Position numbers and translations under genes: made by a program. A stretch of DNA of 64,000 bases from Larix kaempferi. Taxonomy: Eukaryota > Streptophyta > Pinopsida > Pinales > Pinaceae. Where the stretch lies: contig BSBM01000307.1 in NCBI GenBank assembly GCA_027924585.1, forward strand, positions 18,647,501 to 18,711,500, written 5' to 3'. Each line of letters starts with the position of its first letter. The first letter of the stretch is position 1. The notes under the pieces are model-generated. The model did not search any database. It saw nothing but the letters and a program-made list of their open reading frames with translations, and was not told the origin of the DNA. Shown piece after piece: positions 10,701 through 22,559 of the stretch.

Positions 10701-13700
10701 ATTTTGCAAGGACTATGCCCCGAATCAATGCAGCGTTGGAGAACCGCCAAGCTGATTATCAAACTTCCATGGTGGAAGTAGGAGGTATGGTTAACAAAAC
10801 CCCTGTAACTATTTTAATAGATCCATGTGCTAGCCTTAGTTATATTTCACCGCAGATAGTAGAAAAGTGTAATTTGACTGTTGAAAGATTTGATAACTCT
10901 TGGTCAGTACAACTAGCCACTGGGGCAAAAAGGAAGGTGAACTGTTATGTTAAGGAATGTGCCCCAGATATGAATGATTTTAAAACTACTGTTAAATTAA
11001 ATGTTTTACCACTTGGCTCGTATGACATACTTATTGGTATGGACTGGTTAGAACAGCATAAGGTAGTTTTAAACTATTTTGATAAAACCTTCACGTGTGT
11101 GAATAATAATGAACAGCCTGTAACGGTTAAGGGTATTCCTAGGAAAACTATAATCAGGCAGATTTCTGCCTTACAACTTAAAAGAGCAGTCCAAAAAGGG
11201 TGCAAAGCCTATGCTGTAACTATTACAGATGATGCAGTTAAGTCTGAAATAAGTAAGATAAAAGTAGAGGATATTCCTGTAGTAAATGAATTTACTGATG
11301 TTTTTCCGGAGGAAATTCCAGGGTTACCTCCCAAGAGGGAACTTGATTTTACAATTGAGCTGGTACCAGGTGCTGTACCCAGTTCGAAGGCTCCGTATCG
11401 TATGAATATTCTGGAGCTTAATGAGTTAAAATCCCAGTTAAAGGAATTAATAGATAAGAAATACATTCGACCTAGTGTGTCCCCTTGGGGAGCACCAGTA
11501 ATCTTTGTTAAAAAGAAGGACGGAACTATGCGACTATGCATAGATTACCGTCAACTAAATAAGATGACAATTAAAAACAGATATCCGTTGCCCCGCATAG
11601 ATGATCTGTTTGATCAGCTACGTGGAGCTACAGTGTTCTCTAAGATAGACCTGAGATCAGGCTATCATCAGGTGAGAATTAAAGAAGAGGACATATTCAA
11701 GACAGCTTTCAGAATGAGGTATGGACATTACGAATTTGTCGTAATGCCATTTGGGATTACTAATGCCCCAGCCGTCTTTATGTGTCTAATGAATAACATA
11801 ATGCATAAATACTTGGATAAATTTTTTGTCGTATTCATCGATGACATCTTAATTTATTCTAAAAACGAAGAGGAACATAAAGAACATTTACGGATAGTCT
11901 TACAAGAACTGCGAGAGCAACAGCTCTTTGCGAAGTTCAGTAAGTGTGATTTCTTCAGGGATGAAATCCAGTACTTAGGTCACATAGTGACTAAGGAAGG
12001 GATTTCAGTTGATCCTGAAAAGATCCGGGCAATCAAGGAATGGCCAATACCAAAAGACGTAACAAATGTTAGGTCCTTCATGGGAATTACCGGTTATTAC
12101 CAGAGATTCATAGAAGGCTTTTCAAAAATAGCCAACCCAATCACTTCCTTGCAAAAGAAAGGCAAGAAATTTGATTGGAACTTAAAATGTGAAGAAAGTT
12201 TTAAGAAATTAAAGACTTTATTAACGACTGCGCCTATTCTAAGAATAGCGGATCTTAATAAGGATTTCGTGGTTTGCACCGATGCTTGTAATGACGGTCT
12301 AGGCGGGGTGCTGACTCAGGATGGGCATGTCATTGCCTATGAGTCTAGGAAGCTAAAGATTCATGAAAAGAATTATGCCACTTATGATTTAGAACTAGCT
12401 GCTATTATTCATGCATTAAAGATGTGGCGACACCACTTAATAGGTAGAAAGTTTACTTTAATGACTGATAATAAGGGTCTAAAATACCTTTTAGATCAGC
12501 CTAACTTAAATGCAAGGCAAGCAAGATGGTTGGCCTTCTTAAGTGAATACGATTTCGAAATTTAGCACATAAAAGGAAAGGAAAATAAGGTGGCTGATGC
12601 TTTGAGCAGAAATGCAAAGCTGAATTTTACAACAGCTATCAGTACTTATACCTCTGATTTAAATGAACAGTTGGCTTAAGGGATAAAATTGGATGAAACT
12701 TATCAAAATTTACAAGCTACAGCTAAAGAAGAACCTACAGAAAGTTTAATAAAGGGTTATAGCCTAAACAAAGATGGATTTTTATTGTTTAAGGACAGAC
12801 TGTATGTGCCTAATGTATCTAAGGTTAAATTGCTAATTCTGGATGAAGTTCATAAAACCCCTTACTCAGGGCATCCAGGGTACCAGAAGACTGTCACCAT
12901 GTTGAGAAAAGATTATTTTTGGCCTAATATGAAATCTGAAGCAGCTAAGTATATAGCTAGATGTTTGGACTGTCAACAAGTGAAAACAGAACATCAACAT
13001 CCAGCTGGGTTACTGCAACCTTTGCCTGTTCCTAGTTGGAAGTGGGAAATAATTAGCTTAGATTTCATTACTGGATTGCCCAGAAATCAAAATCAGAATG
13101 ATTCAATTATGGTGGTAGTAGATAAATTAAGTAAAGCAGCACATTTTATTCCTGTTAAAACCACTTACAAGGCTACAAGCATAGCTGACATATTTCTAAA
13201 GAAGATTTTTCGATTACATGGTGTACCAAAGGTTATTATTTCAGACAGGGATCCTAAATTCACAGGGAATTTTTGGAAATCTTTGTTTAAAGGATTAAAC
13301 ACAACACTGAACTTCAACACTTCTTTCCATCCTCAGACGGACGGACGGACAGACTGAAAGAGTTAATCAGGTATTGGAAGATCTGCTAAGAATGTATGTT
13401 AAGGATCAACCAGGTAAGTGGGAGGATTATTTACATTTAGCAGAATTTGCATACAATAACAACTATCAATCATCAGCTAAGTTCAGTCCTTTTGAAATTC
13501 TGTATGGGCGCAAATGTAACACTCCTATCTCCTGGAATAATCCAGTAGATAGATTAGTGTTAGGACTTGAATTATTAAAAGAAATGGAACAGATTGTGAA
13601 ACAAGTGCAGGAGAATTTGAAGATTGCCCAGGATCGGCAAAAGAGCCAAGCAGATTTGAAAAGAACTCCTAAAGAGTTCCAGGTGGGTGAGCATGTATTC

Positions 13701-14120
13701 ATAAAGGTAAGACCAAAGAAGAGCTCCCTAAGATTGGGGAGTTGTGCAAAATTAGCGCCACGTTACTGTGGTCCGTTTGAAATTTTATCTAGAATTGGTC
13801 AAGTTGCTTATCAGCTAGCGTTACCACCTAATTTGAAAGTGCACAATGTTTTCCATATTTCTGTTCTGAAAAAGTATTTTCATGATGCTACTCATGTAAT
13901 TGATTGGAACGTTGTACAGGTAGAACTAGAAGGGGAAGTTCTGGTGGAACCGGATTGTATCCTCGGGAGGAGGGAAATTACTCTGTGGAACCGCACAATT
14001 GGACAGCTGAAGGTGCAATGGAAGCACCTTAGTCCTGAAGAAGCTACCTGGGAACTAGAAAGTAAGATGCAGGAAGCATACCCAAATCTGTTCCAGAAGG
14101 TTGCGGAGGATGAGGAATAA
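10701..14120 (+). pseudogene. Chromovirus pol: PR, RT, RNase H, IN, chromodomain
   Basis: Pol processes, copies and integrates the element. Protease is near 10805 ([13 protein letters not shown]; the usual D-S/T-G is DPC here). RT spans about 11330-12000, with [18 protein letters not shown] and the catalytic FIDD at 11834-11845. RNase H at 12260-12500 keeps TDAC, ELAA and TDNK. Integrase from about 12840 has the HHCC zinc region (HKTPYSGHPG, CLDC) and catalytic Asp residues in LDFITG and ISDRDPKF. Stops lie at 12563 (TAG) and 12677 (TAA). At 13337-13350 the run ACGG occurs 3.5 times and appears to carry 4 extra bases. The frame shifts there, just before the expected catalytic Glu, ends at TGA 13357 and resumes in the next frame to 14120. 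The C-terminus has GPFEIL and a chromodomain-like segment (VEPDCILGRRE to WELESKMQEAYP). Confidence 0.9.
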
Positions 14121-14146
14121 GTAACATCGAGGACGATGTTACATTT

Positions 14147-14156
14147 TAAGGGGGTG
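14147..14156 (+). other. Polypurine tract
   Basis: TAAGGGGGTG lies a few bases before the 3' LTR, at the place where plus-strand DNA synthesis is primed. The G run is the strongest purine tract in the non-coding gap after pol. Confidence 0.8.
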
Positions 14157-14160
14157 TGTA

Positions 14161-17100
14161 TGTCACATACCCCAATTTTGTAAGAAAATTATGTAATTGT
14201 TTTATTATATTCCTGAGACATTATGTTAATTTAATGCTAAGTAGGGATGGATGACTCAGCAGAGTCAACAGAAGTGGAGTGTAATTCAGAATATTTTATT
14301 ATTAATAAATAAATTGTGGAGACAACAGCATGGGAGAGCTGTTAAAAAGAGGTTACTGGTCAAACTGGTGGATGGAACTAGGTGGAAAGGCAAAAGACAA
14401 GTGGCAGCATCCTCAAACACTTCCTAAGTTGCAGGTGGCAACTTCCCTATATTTGGGGTCATGATTCCCCAAGAAAGTGGAATCAAAGCAGGTGGCTCAT
14501 TAATGACAGTTAACCCAACAAAGACCTAGGCAATCTTTTAAAAAGAACTCAATGAACAGAGCTGGGGGCTCGAATTTTCCAGAGAGAATACATTTAGGTG
14601 AATGTTATTCAGGAAATCCATTGAGGAAGAGGAAAATACAGTAAGGAAGTTGTTTGGGAAGAATGCTGCAGTAACTTGGTTCCATTGTAGCTGTTTGGGC
14701 TGAGAGAATTTACTTTGCTGCACCTAGTTCCAGCCATGGAGACCAGAGCAAGCTCGAGGGTCCTGAGAAGTTGCTGTCTGAGCACTCTCCAGGAGTTGGT
14801 AGGGAGGAACTATCTCCCATTGCTGTTGTTGTCCACAGCTTAAACAGGTTCTGCCATTTATTTCCTTATGTTTATTAAGTAAGAATGTACGTATGTTGTG
14901 TTTATCTTCTATATGTCTGAAGAGTAATTAGTTAGTGAAGTGAGTATCTCAGGATAGCAGTAGTTAAATTTGGTATAGTTACTGTGTTTTTCATCATCCC
15001 TATTAAGAAGTGATTCCATTATTACATTTCTAACAATGTATCTATCATGTATTCAATACAACTGTAAGACTTTAAGTATTAGTTTATTAATACAATTATA
15101 AACCTAGTTTAATTATAATTGTTGAATAGATAAGCAAGGATTACATATAAAATAATTGTACTTTGTATATTACAAAATTAAATAAACAATTATAGGAAAC
15201 AATAGTAAAATTTTAACAATAAAAAAATTACAGTATTTATATCATGATAAATAACATTGCAAAAGAATTGTAGCCACGGTTAGGTTATCTATATCAATGC
15301 ACAAACCCTATTTATAAATTTAAGAAGTTACTTTATAACAAATAAATTTAGGTACGAAACCCTAACAGTAATTTTTATCAAAGGAATTTATCAATAGACA
15401 AATAACCTAATTATTTATTTTAAAACAAAGAACACAATAGAACTGTAATTCGCTTAAGCATTGAGCTTAGCCACTACGGATAATATCATCCATTTAACTC
15501 TTAAATAACATAGAGTTATATTTTAAATAAAAGATTTAGCACTGAACTCAAACCCTCAACTGTACAATTTGGGTCAACCCTATCGGTCCAGGTTTTGCAA
15601 ACAAAATATAACACTAAGAGTTAAAACAATGATTTGAGTTATGGTTGCGTCACAAATTCCTTAAATTTTACTTATTTCTGTACATAACATAGAATTAAAA
15701 TTGCATGCGAAAAACCAGCCCAAAGGTACAGGAAAACGATATCACAAGTCATATTACAAAACCCTGGGTGAAAACCCTGAACATTTTTTTAGAATACAGT
15801 AAAGGACACAAGATCCATAGACCGTAACCTCATCTACAGGCTGGTTACAGTTATTGCTTTATATATATTTATATACACAGTGTTTCTCTACAAACGAAAG
15901 ACGAATAATTACAAAAATGAACCAAAGCCGTAACATTCTAATACAACACAAGGTTAAACCCGTAGGAATTCACTTAGTATACAACTAAAAGACTGAGTAG
16001 AGCTGCTATAATCTCAGAGTCTTTCACTCAAACCAAAACCCTAGTTGTTCTAACTAACCAGCAAGGAGGAAAAGCCATGGTGGAAACCAGGCTTACCAGG
16101 TTAAAAAGAAATCCAACTGTCGAAGCTTGTGCCATCTACGCCTTAAAAATTAGCCCGAGCCTGCAACGAATAAATAGCTTGGTTAAAACTTGATATAATT
16201 TTTGGTTAACTATTTTCTTTTAACTGAAATAACGAAGGAGAAACTTGTAACTTACCAGTGGGTTAAAAAGAATTTCGGTCACCATAAAAAGCCTGTTAAC
16301 CACGAGCATAGGAAGTGTAAAACCCGACCCTTGCCACCGAATGAACAAGCTGGCAGAAGAAAAGGGTATCTTCCACGATGGAAGCCTTGACAAACACCAA
16401 GTCAAAAGATACACTCACGCCATGACAGGGTTGGTAATGGTAGCAAAAGGATAAACCCTAGGTGTTCAATAAACTTATAGTTGCCAACAGCAAAGTATAA
16501 AAGATCCCAAACGATACAATGGACAAGCATAAAGAACTGTGGCAGCCTGGAAGCTGCTACCAACAGTGCCTCAGCGAAACTTGGACCAGGAGGGTTCACA
16601 GAGCGATCGAGCCAGAAGGTGAGGGAGAAATGGCAAGTAGGGTTTAGTCAATGACTTTATAATCATCAACACTTGGCTCTGGAACGACCACATAGCATCC
16701 AAATTATTTCATACAGGTGGGTTGAGATTCTAAAGTCTTACAACAAGATTTCCAATTGTTTGTTTTTCAAATAAAATCATAGCGTGGGTAAACCAAAATC
16801 ATAGTATGGATATTCCATTATGGTCGTGATACCATAATTTAAACCTGCCATATATTTCACGTTAGGACCAAGCTTTGAACCCTGCAAAGTAACATTAAGA
16901 ACTTTGCTTTATAATTATTAAAAACCATGTATGTAGATAGCATTCAAGGTTAAGTTTTGAAGTGTTGAAACATAGAGAATTTGACTTTTAATTATAAAAG
17001 TATGAGAACATGGGAATAATGATAAGATACAAGTAGTTCATAAACTTATCACTAGATTGCCACTTCCTTTAGTCTCATGTGCACAGACTTGGGAGATATT

Positions 17101-18199
17101 AATTCTTTTAAATCTATAAGATAATGGAGTGATATTAAGAATAGTTGCTTGAAATTCTACTACTAATGCCGTTGTTATAGCTTTTCACAGATGGTATAGG
17201 ACTTGTCATTCTTTCTTATGCGATTTTAACTTGTAGAACTAAAGCTATATAACTCACAATTTTGGATTAGGGTTACTCTAATCCATTTCACTTGATGTTA
17301 CAATATAATAACAATCTCTTAGTTGTTTCAGATTCCTTATAACAAGTAGACTCTTGTTATCCTTAATGCTCGATGAGTTTACTCTAGATAGCTTATAGTT
17401 CTTAATCCATTGTCAATCATAGAAATAGGAATAGCTTTTCAATTCAAACAAACCCTGAAAATGTTAAGAGGAGACATGTAATTGACATAATACCTTGTAA
17501 TTACTAGAAACAAGCAAAGTATATATTGATATCCTCAGATCCTTTACAATTGAAGTTGCAAATCAAATATATTCTAACTTAAACATGACTTGATGCAATA
17601 ACAATAGATGAGTAAAATTTGGTCTAAATATGGTAACTCAGTCATATTCTAAAGTGCTAGTTAGGAAATTATTACATTTCAGTAATCTCTTTAATGGACC
17701 AATACACCAGAGGTTTATTTAATTCTGTACTTATCAAAGAAAATAGCTATCATAGTATCTAGTAATTTCTAACTCTCTATCAGTAAGATTATAAGGAGAT
17801 CATAGGAAGAGTTCTACCTTTAAACACTTGATAACCTGGCTAGCATGCTTAAACTTTTACTGAATGATTGGGTACAGCAAATTGTTTATAATACTTTAAA
17901 GATTTGGTTGCAGCGACCCGAACATTACCTGTAGATCTGTAAGAGAAAGAAAATCTGTTGCATCAGCTCGGAAGCTAAGTAAGCCCAGTCTGTTATGGCA
18001 ATTCCCCCTTGTGGTTGAAAAATAGAAAAACAATCAGTAACTGACAGGAAACTCATCGTTAAATTCAAGTATAATAAAAGAACAATTCAGTTACAATTTG
18101 GATAATACAAACTAATCAAAACAGCTAATTACTGGAATTAATGAGATTTTATGCTATTTTATGCTATTTTAAATTTTTCAGAAATTTTGGGTTTTGACA
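14161..18199 (+). repeat. 3' LTR of the chromovirus (4,039 bp)
   Basis: It is the second copy of 5213-9246. By eye about 2% of positions differ, mainly single substitutions. Its end TTTTGACA is followed directly by the right copy of the TSD. Confidence 0.95.
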
Positions 18200-18204
18200 C
18201 CACT
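18200..18204. repeat. Target-site duplication, right copy (CCACT)
   Basis: This copy is identical to 5208-5212. Confidence 0.95.
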
Positions 18205-19899
18205 AGCTGCCCTTATTCCTTTTGTAGGAATTAACATCCATAATATGTATTGGGAATGATGTTCCATTTTTTATAAAAATGTATAGTTGGACCTATTTCC
18301 AATACAATTACACAACTTTCAGCTGGTGTATATGGCAACGTGTTTATCCATTTTGACATTAATTATGTGGATTTGATGTTATATATTATGAATTTTACAT
18401 TGTCCATGGTGAATGTAATGAGTTCTTAGTTTGATTAAATTAATGTATACACTAATATCTAATAATGGAAACGGATGGCTAGGAGGATTATAAAAGGTAT
18501 AAAGACAATTGAGCACACATGTTTTCTTGAGAAATTACTCATCTATGTTTAAGGAATTTATTTAAGGAAAGACAACTGAACACACATGTTTGCTTGAGAA
18601 ATTACTTGTGTGTTTAAGGAATTCTACAACTAGGGTGTAAAGGAAGTCTTGGTCTAGTGTGGTACACTCAATCAAAGCTACTTTAAACAAAAACAAGTAA
18701 GAAAACCATAATTGAATTTGAGCACAAGTACATGTTCCATATCTCTAATATGAAGCTAGAGGTGTATCTTAGTGAATAGATCGACATTTGATTGGACACT
18801 TTAGAGCCTTGCAAACTTTTGCAACTACCTACACATTAGGTTGGATAAATAACCCAGAGGATGAAAAATACTTCTCAAGGCTTGGCACAATGCATCCCAT
18901 GTAGTGATGCATGTAGTTTTGTTTCTGGGTAGCTTATTCATATTTGCACTCAACATAGATCTCTACAATGTTTGGTGAGACTTCCACCAAGCTTGGGAAA
19001 GTCCCTCTAAATGGTTACATGCATGGATTTGTTTCTATTTGGTCATATCTATGTAGCCTTGGAAGTAGGCGGTGAGGTTGTGGATTAAAGAATCTGAAAC
19101 TTCTTTGTGCATATCACCACCATATTTAGGTAATGAATTTATGGTGTATAGCTAGAAGTTGTAAGTGAAAATCATAGGTTGAATTTTAAGGGATTCAATG
19201 AACGCACATGACAATTCTTGTACAATGATTTGTTGACTATGTTCTTCATTGTCATATTAGTGATTTCTGCCATGATCCATTAAGAGGTAAACATTGTGTA
19301 AAATATTAAGGGAGGAAAATAGAAACCCTAAGTTATGGATATGGTTAGAATTCTTAGAAAGAGGGTTGTTTGAGTACTGAGGAGAGTGGCATATACCTAT
19401 GAAAATGCATGATATGGAAGGGTGACCTCCATAAACCCAACAAGGTTTGTATCACAATGGAAAAAATTAGTGTGGGATGTAGACCTCCAAAAAACTTTAA
19501 ACATTACTAGATTTGGGTCGACATCAAGCCTAAGGAACTAGAAGAAATGGTGTGTTAAAGAATAGTCCATTGTCTGGAGAAAATGGATAAGTTAACTAGT
19601 TGTAGAAGGTATATGGATTAGAGGATGAACCTAAGAAAACCCAAACACATGATAAATATGGGTTGAGAAAGTAGAAGAGGGTGTGGGGGATGGGAGGTTA
19701 TCCTCCACAAACCCAAAATACCAATACATCTAAGTGAAAAGAAGGAGGCCAAAGATATAATTACTCTAACACCAAATGATTATAAGAAACAACCTACTTA
19801 CAAAAAATATGGAGAGATAGATGATGGATGAGATGTTTGGTCTTTCTTTGTCACTAAGTTTGAGAGAGATGTTGAGATTCCATATAGTCATGGAAGTGG
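18205..19899. other. Flanking DNA without a recognised gene
   Basis: AT-rich sequence with no family recognised. At about 18495-18615 there is a tandem duplication with a unit of about 65 bp, marked by two copies of CACACATGTTT followed by CTTGAGAAATTACT and TGTTTAAGGAATT. This DNA was joined to 4010-5207 before the 13-kb insertion. Confidence 0.5.
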
Positions 19900-20378
19900 C
19901 CCAACCCCTAGGCCCTAAAATAAACTTCTAAGTATCTAGGAAAAATAATGATACCTAAAACCACCACATGTAACCTCCCAAGGGCATCCTTTTCCTTCAA
20001 GAGGGGAGAACACCTAGGCCTTAGGCACTAAAAACAGATTCTAGGTATCTAAGGAAAATAAGGATACCTCTAAAAACCATACATGTCCTCTCGAGGGTAC
20101 CCTTGACCTATTACAAGAGGTATCGATACCATTAGATTGTTCTTAGAATTATGTATGGGTCTCAAGCCCGTGGACTTCTTCAAGGGAGGAAAGCCACGCC
20201 TTAGGCCCAAATGTAATATTTGAGCACTAGTATCATGAATCATGTATCAAACCACCATGTATGACATATTGAGGCTATCCTTGGCCTCCAAGAAATGATA
20301 TCAAATCCTTTAGGATATTTTGAGCATTACATATGGATGTTTAGTTCTTAACATGGTCAAAAGAGGGAACCCAAGTAT
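19900..20378. repeat. Degenerate tandem repeat (~180 bp), left part
   Basis: Blocks containing TCTAGG-AAAATA, CACCACATGTAACCTC-type and GGGAGG-AA-CCTTAGG-type words recur at about 19930, 20043 and 20240. The same words recur after copia element A at 27394-27870. With the insertion removed in thought, neighbouring anchors are spaced roughly 116-203 bp, so this is a worn tandem array interrupted by the copia element. Confidence 0.6.
20374..20378. repeat. Target-site duplication, left copy (AGTAT)
   Basis: AGTAT precedes the 5' LTR of copia element A and is repeated at 27389-27393. Confidence 0.9.
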
Positions 20379-21070
20379 TGTTGATGTATATGTAACTTCA
20401 GAATGTATTTCACCCATGTATTTCATATATGTATTTTGTACTCCTATAGAGATGGCATTTACGAAAGTGTTTGTATTCCTATAGAGATGTTATTATTCCT
20501 CTATACGGAAGTGTCATCATTTATATTGTAAGTGTCGTAACTTATACTTGATGGGTTATTAGACCACCTTGTTGGCGTCGGCCCTGTATAAGTCATGTGG
20601 GTCGAAAGGTTATTAGACCACCCTATTGGGGGTCGGCCATGTGGGTCAAAGGGTTATTATACCACAAGGTGTGGGGTCAGGTCGGATTAAGTTAACCATG
20701 GGTTAAGCTAGACATGTAGGCCCCGTTAGTTTATTGGGAAGGACAGAACAAGTATAAATAAAGATCGGGAGATCTCTATTTGATCATTCATTCACACACT
20801 TCTCTCATTCGGAAAGTGGCACACTTATGAGGAGGAGGCTCTACTGGTAAGAGAAGACTATCTCTTGTATTCTGGTTGTATCATTGCTCTATCTATATCT
20901 GAGGAAGTTATTGGGGTTTTTCACCTTTATGGTTTTCCCCAAGTAAACTCTGTGTCTCTTGTGTGCTTGCATTATTGTGTCCATGATTGATATGCTATAG
21001 ATTTACTGTTCATGTTGTTCTCTAAGTTAAGATCCTAGATCAGATTGAAGTAAATTCTGAAAATTTAACA
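20379..21070 (+). repeat. 5' LTR of copia element A (692 bp)
   Basis: It pairs with 26697-27388 at equal length. It contains a TATA box (TATAAATA, 20753-20760) followed by the palindromic word AGATCGGGAGATCT. A decamer, GGTTATTAGACCACC-like, occurs three times around 20545-20665. The LTR of copy B keeps the same order of blocks. Confidence 0.93.
20753..20760 (+). promoter_or_regulatory. LTR TATA box
   Basis: TATAAATA lies about 375 bp into the LTR and is conserved in the 3' LTR (near 27071) and in both LTRs of copy B on the opposite strand. Transcription would be expected to start about 30 bp further on; that is inference. Confidence 0.6.
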
Positions 21071-21082
21071 TGGTATCAGAGC
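21071..21082 (+). other. Primer-binding site for tRNA-Met
   Basis: TGGTATCAGAGC begins immediately after the 5' LTR, as is usual for plant copia elements. Confidence 0.95.
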
Positions 21083-22559
21083 TAGCCTGAAAGAAGGCAT
21101 GATATGGCATGTATGAGACTTGTTGCACTTACGATGCTAGGGATTGATATAACAAAAACCAATCATCGTAGAAAGTTCGCTATAAATCCATTTTGGAGAA
21201 TTTTTCGGATCTGAAACTTTTACAGGTCGAAGATCAGATCCCCATGTACCTTGTGTCCAAAGGAAAACTTCTAATTTATTGTACTTTGTGATTTATGATC
21301 TGTACAATATAGGGTTTCTGCCTCTTCCAGATCTCAATCATAAATAGGTGACCTTGGAAAAAAGGTCATAACTTGGGCTAGGAAGCTTCAAATAAAATTT
21401 CATAAAATGTAACAGGTAGTACACAGACTGTACTATCTCAGGAACATTTTCTAGAGGCCGAAGTTGAACCAGTGACACGTGGCATGTCGTACAAGTTCGC
21501 TCTCCTATTTTATCCCATAAACAGGTCACGTTACGACACTTGGCATAACTCTCTCTCAGAGAATCCAATTGAGGTCAGACCTGTCGGCATGGAAAGATGA
21601 CAGGTCAGGCTATCTCAGGAAAAATTTTCAAACCCTGTGGATTGAAAAGTTTGGAGTTACACTAGAAACAATTGGGTACATATTTCTGTCATAACAGAAT
21701 TATTTTTGAGCACCTTCATTCATGGCTTCCGGAATTTAGGGTTTCGGAGAAAGTTGGAATTTTTGTAATCGGAGACTTCGATTGAATTCCAATCATCAAA
21801 ATGGAAATTTAGAGACCAAGTTCAGAATTTTTGATTGGGCAGAAGACCAGGCTTGATTAGACCCTAGTTCGGGACTTTGATTGGAAAAGTGGAAAATTAG
21901 GGCTTCTGCAAAAATGGGAATTTTTGAAATCTGTGACCACGGCTGGAAGCTCCTTAGAAAAATAGAAGCTTAGATATTTACATTAAACCTTTTGATTGGG
22001 AAGAAGAGTGGGATTCATGAAACCCTAGTTCGGGGTCACGTTAGTGAATCCAAAATTTTCAAAGGCAAAATTGAGGAATGAAACTTTGTAGTTTTCAAAT
22101 TCTGAATATACCAGCTTGATCAGCTCATCAAGGCACATATTTCTATCCCTTTGGAAGTTTGAAATTCAAAGTTTGAATTTTTGGGGTTTCTCTGCAAACC
22201 CTAATCCAGCTCGAGGTCCAGTTCTTGCAAATCAAGTGGATTGGGTTAATCCTAGAATAAGATGGATTGGTCACCTGCATAAGTGAAGAAGTTCCTGTTT
22301 CAGAGGGAGATGAGGCTAAGGCCTTACATAAGAAGATTACAAGCGATCTCGACAGGTATGACTCATCGAGGTATGTTTCGAGATTTGTTTATGATTAAGT
22401 TTATGGTATGTTTGTCTTCATGTTATTACGGTTAGTACAATCTTGATTTTAGATTTGTCGTATCACCTTAACAAAATTATGAATGCATGATAGAATATAT
22501 TCATTGATTAGGGTGTTGACACTTATGATTGTACTAATGCATTATGGTGTTGTATGAGG
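21083..22559 (+). pseudogene. Copia A leader and gag remnant
   Basis: The leader runs to about 22200 and is non-coding; it resembles the leader of copy B in its repeated AAACCCTAAT and GGAATTTNTGAAAT words. Near 22230-22370 there is a short stretch homologous to gag residues about 25-65 of copy B (DEAKALHKKI against DEEAKVLHNKN), preceded by a match to IGLILEE. The rest of gag, with its zinc knuckle and the protease, is absent. Large deletion rather than point mutation therefore removed gag in this copy. Confidence 0.6.

Larger units (their letters stand above)
5213..18199 (+). mobile_element. Ty3/gypsy chromovirus (Tekay/Del-like), full length
   Basis: The element is 12,987 bp long, with LTRs of 4,034 and 4,039 bp that begin TGTCACATAC and end TTTTGACA, a tRNA-Met primer site, gag-pol in one frame, and a polypurine tract before the 3' LTR. 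It is flanked by a perfect 5-bp TSD. The order protease, RT, RNase H, integrase with a C-terminal chromodomain identifies a chromovirus; the very long LTRs point to the Tekay/Del group (from family knowledge). Seven mismatches were counted in the first 390 or so aligned LTR positions (about 1.8%), so insertion was recent. Six stops and a 4-bp insertion break the polyprotein, so the copy cannot encode it as it stands. Confidence 0.95.
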
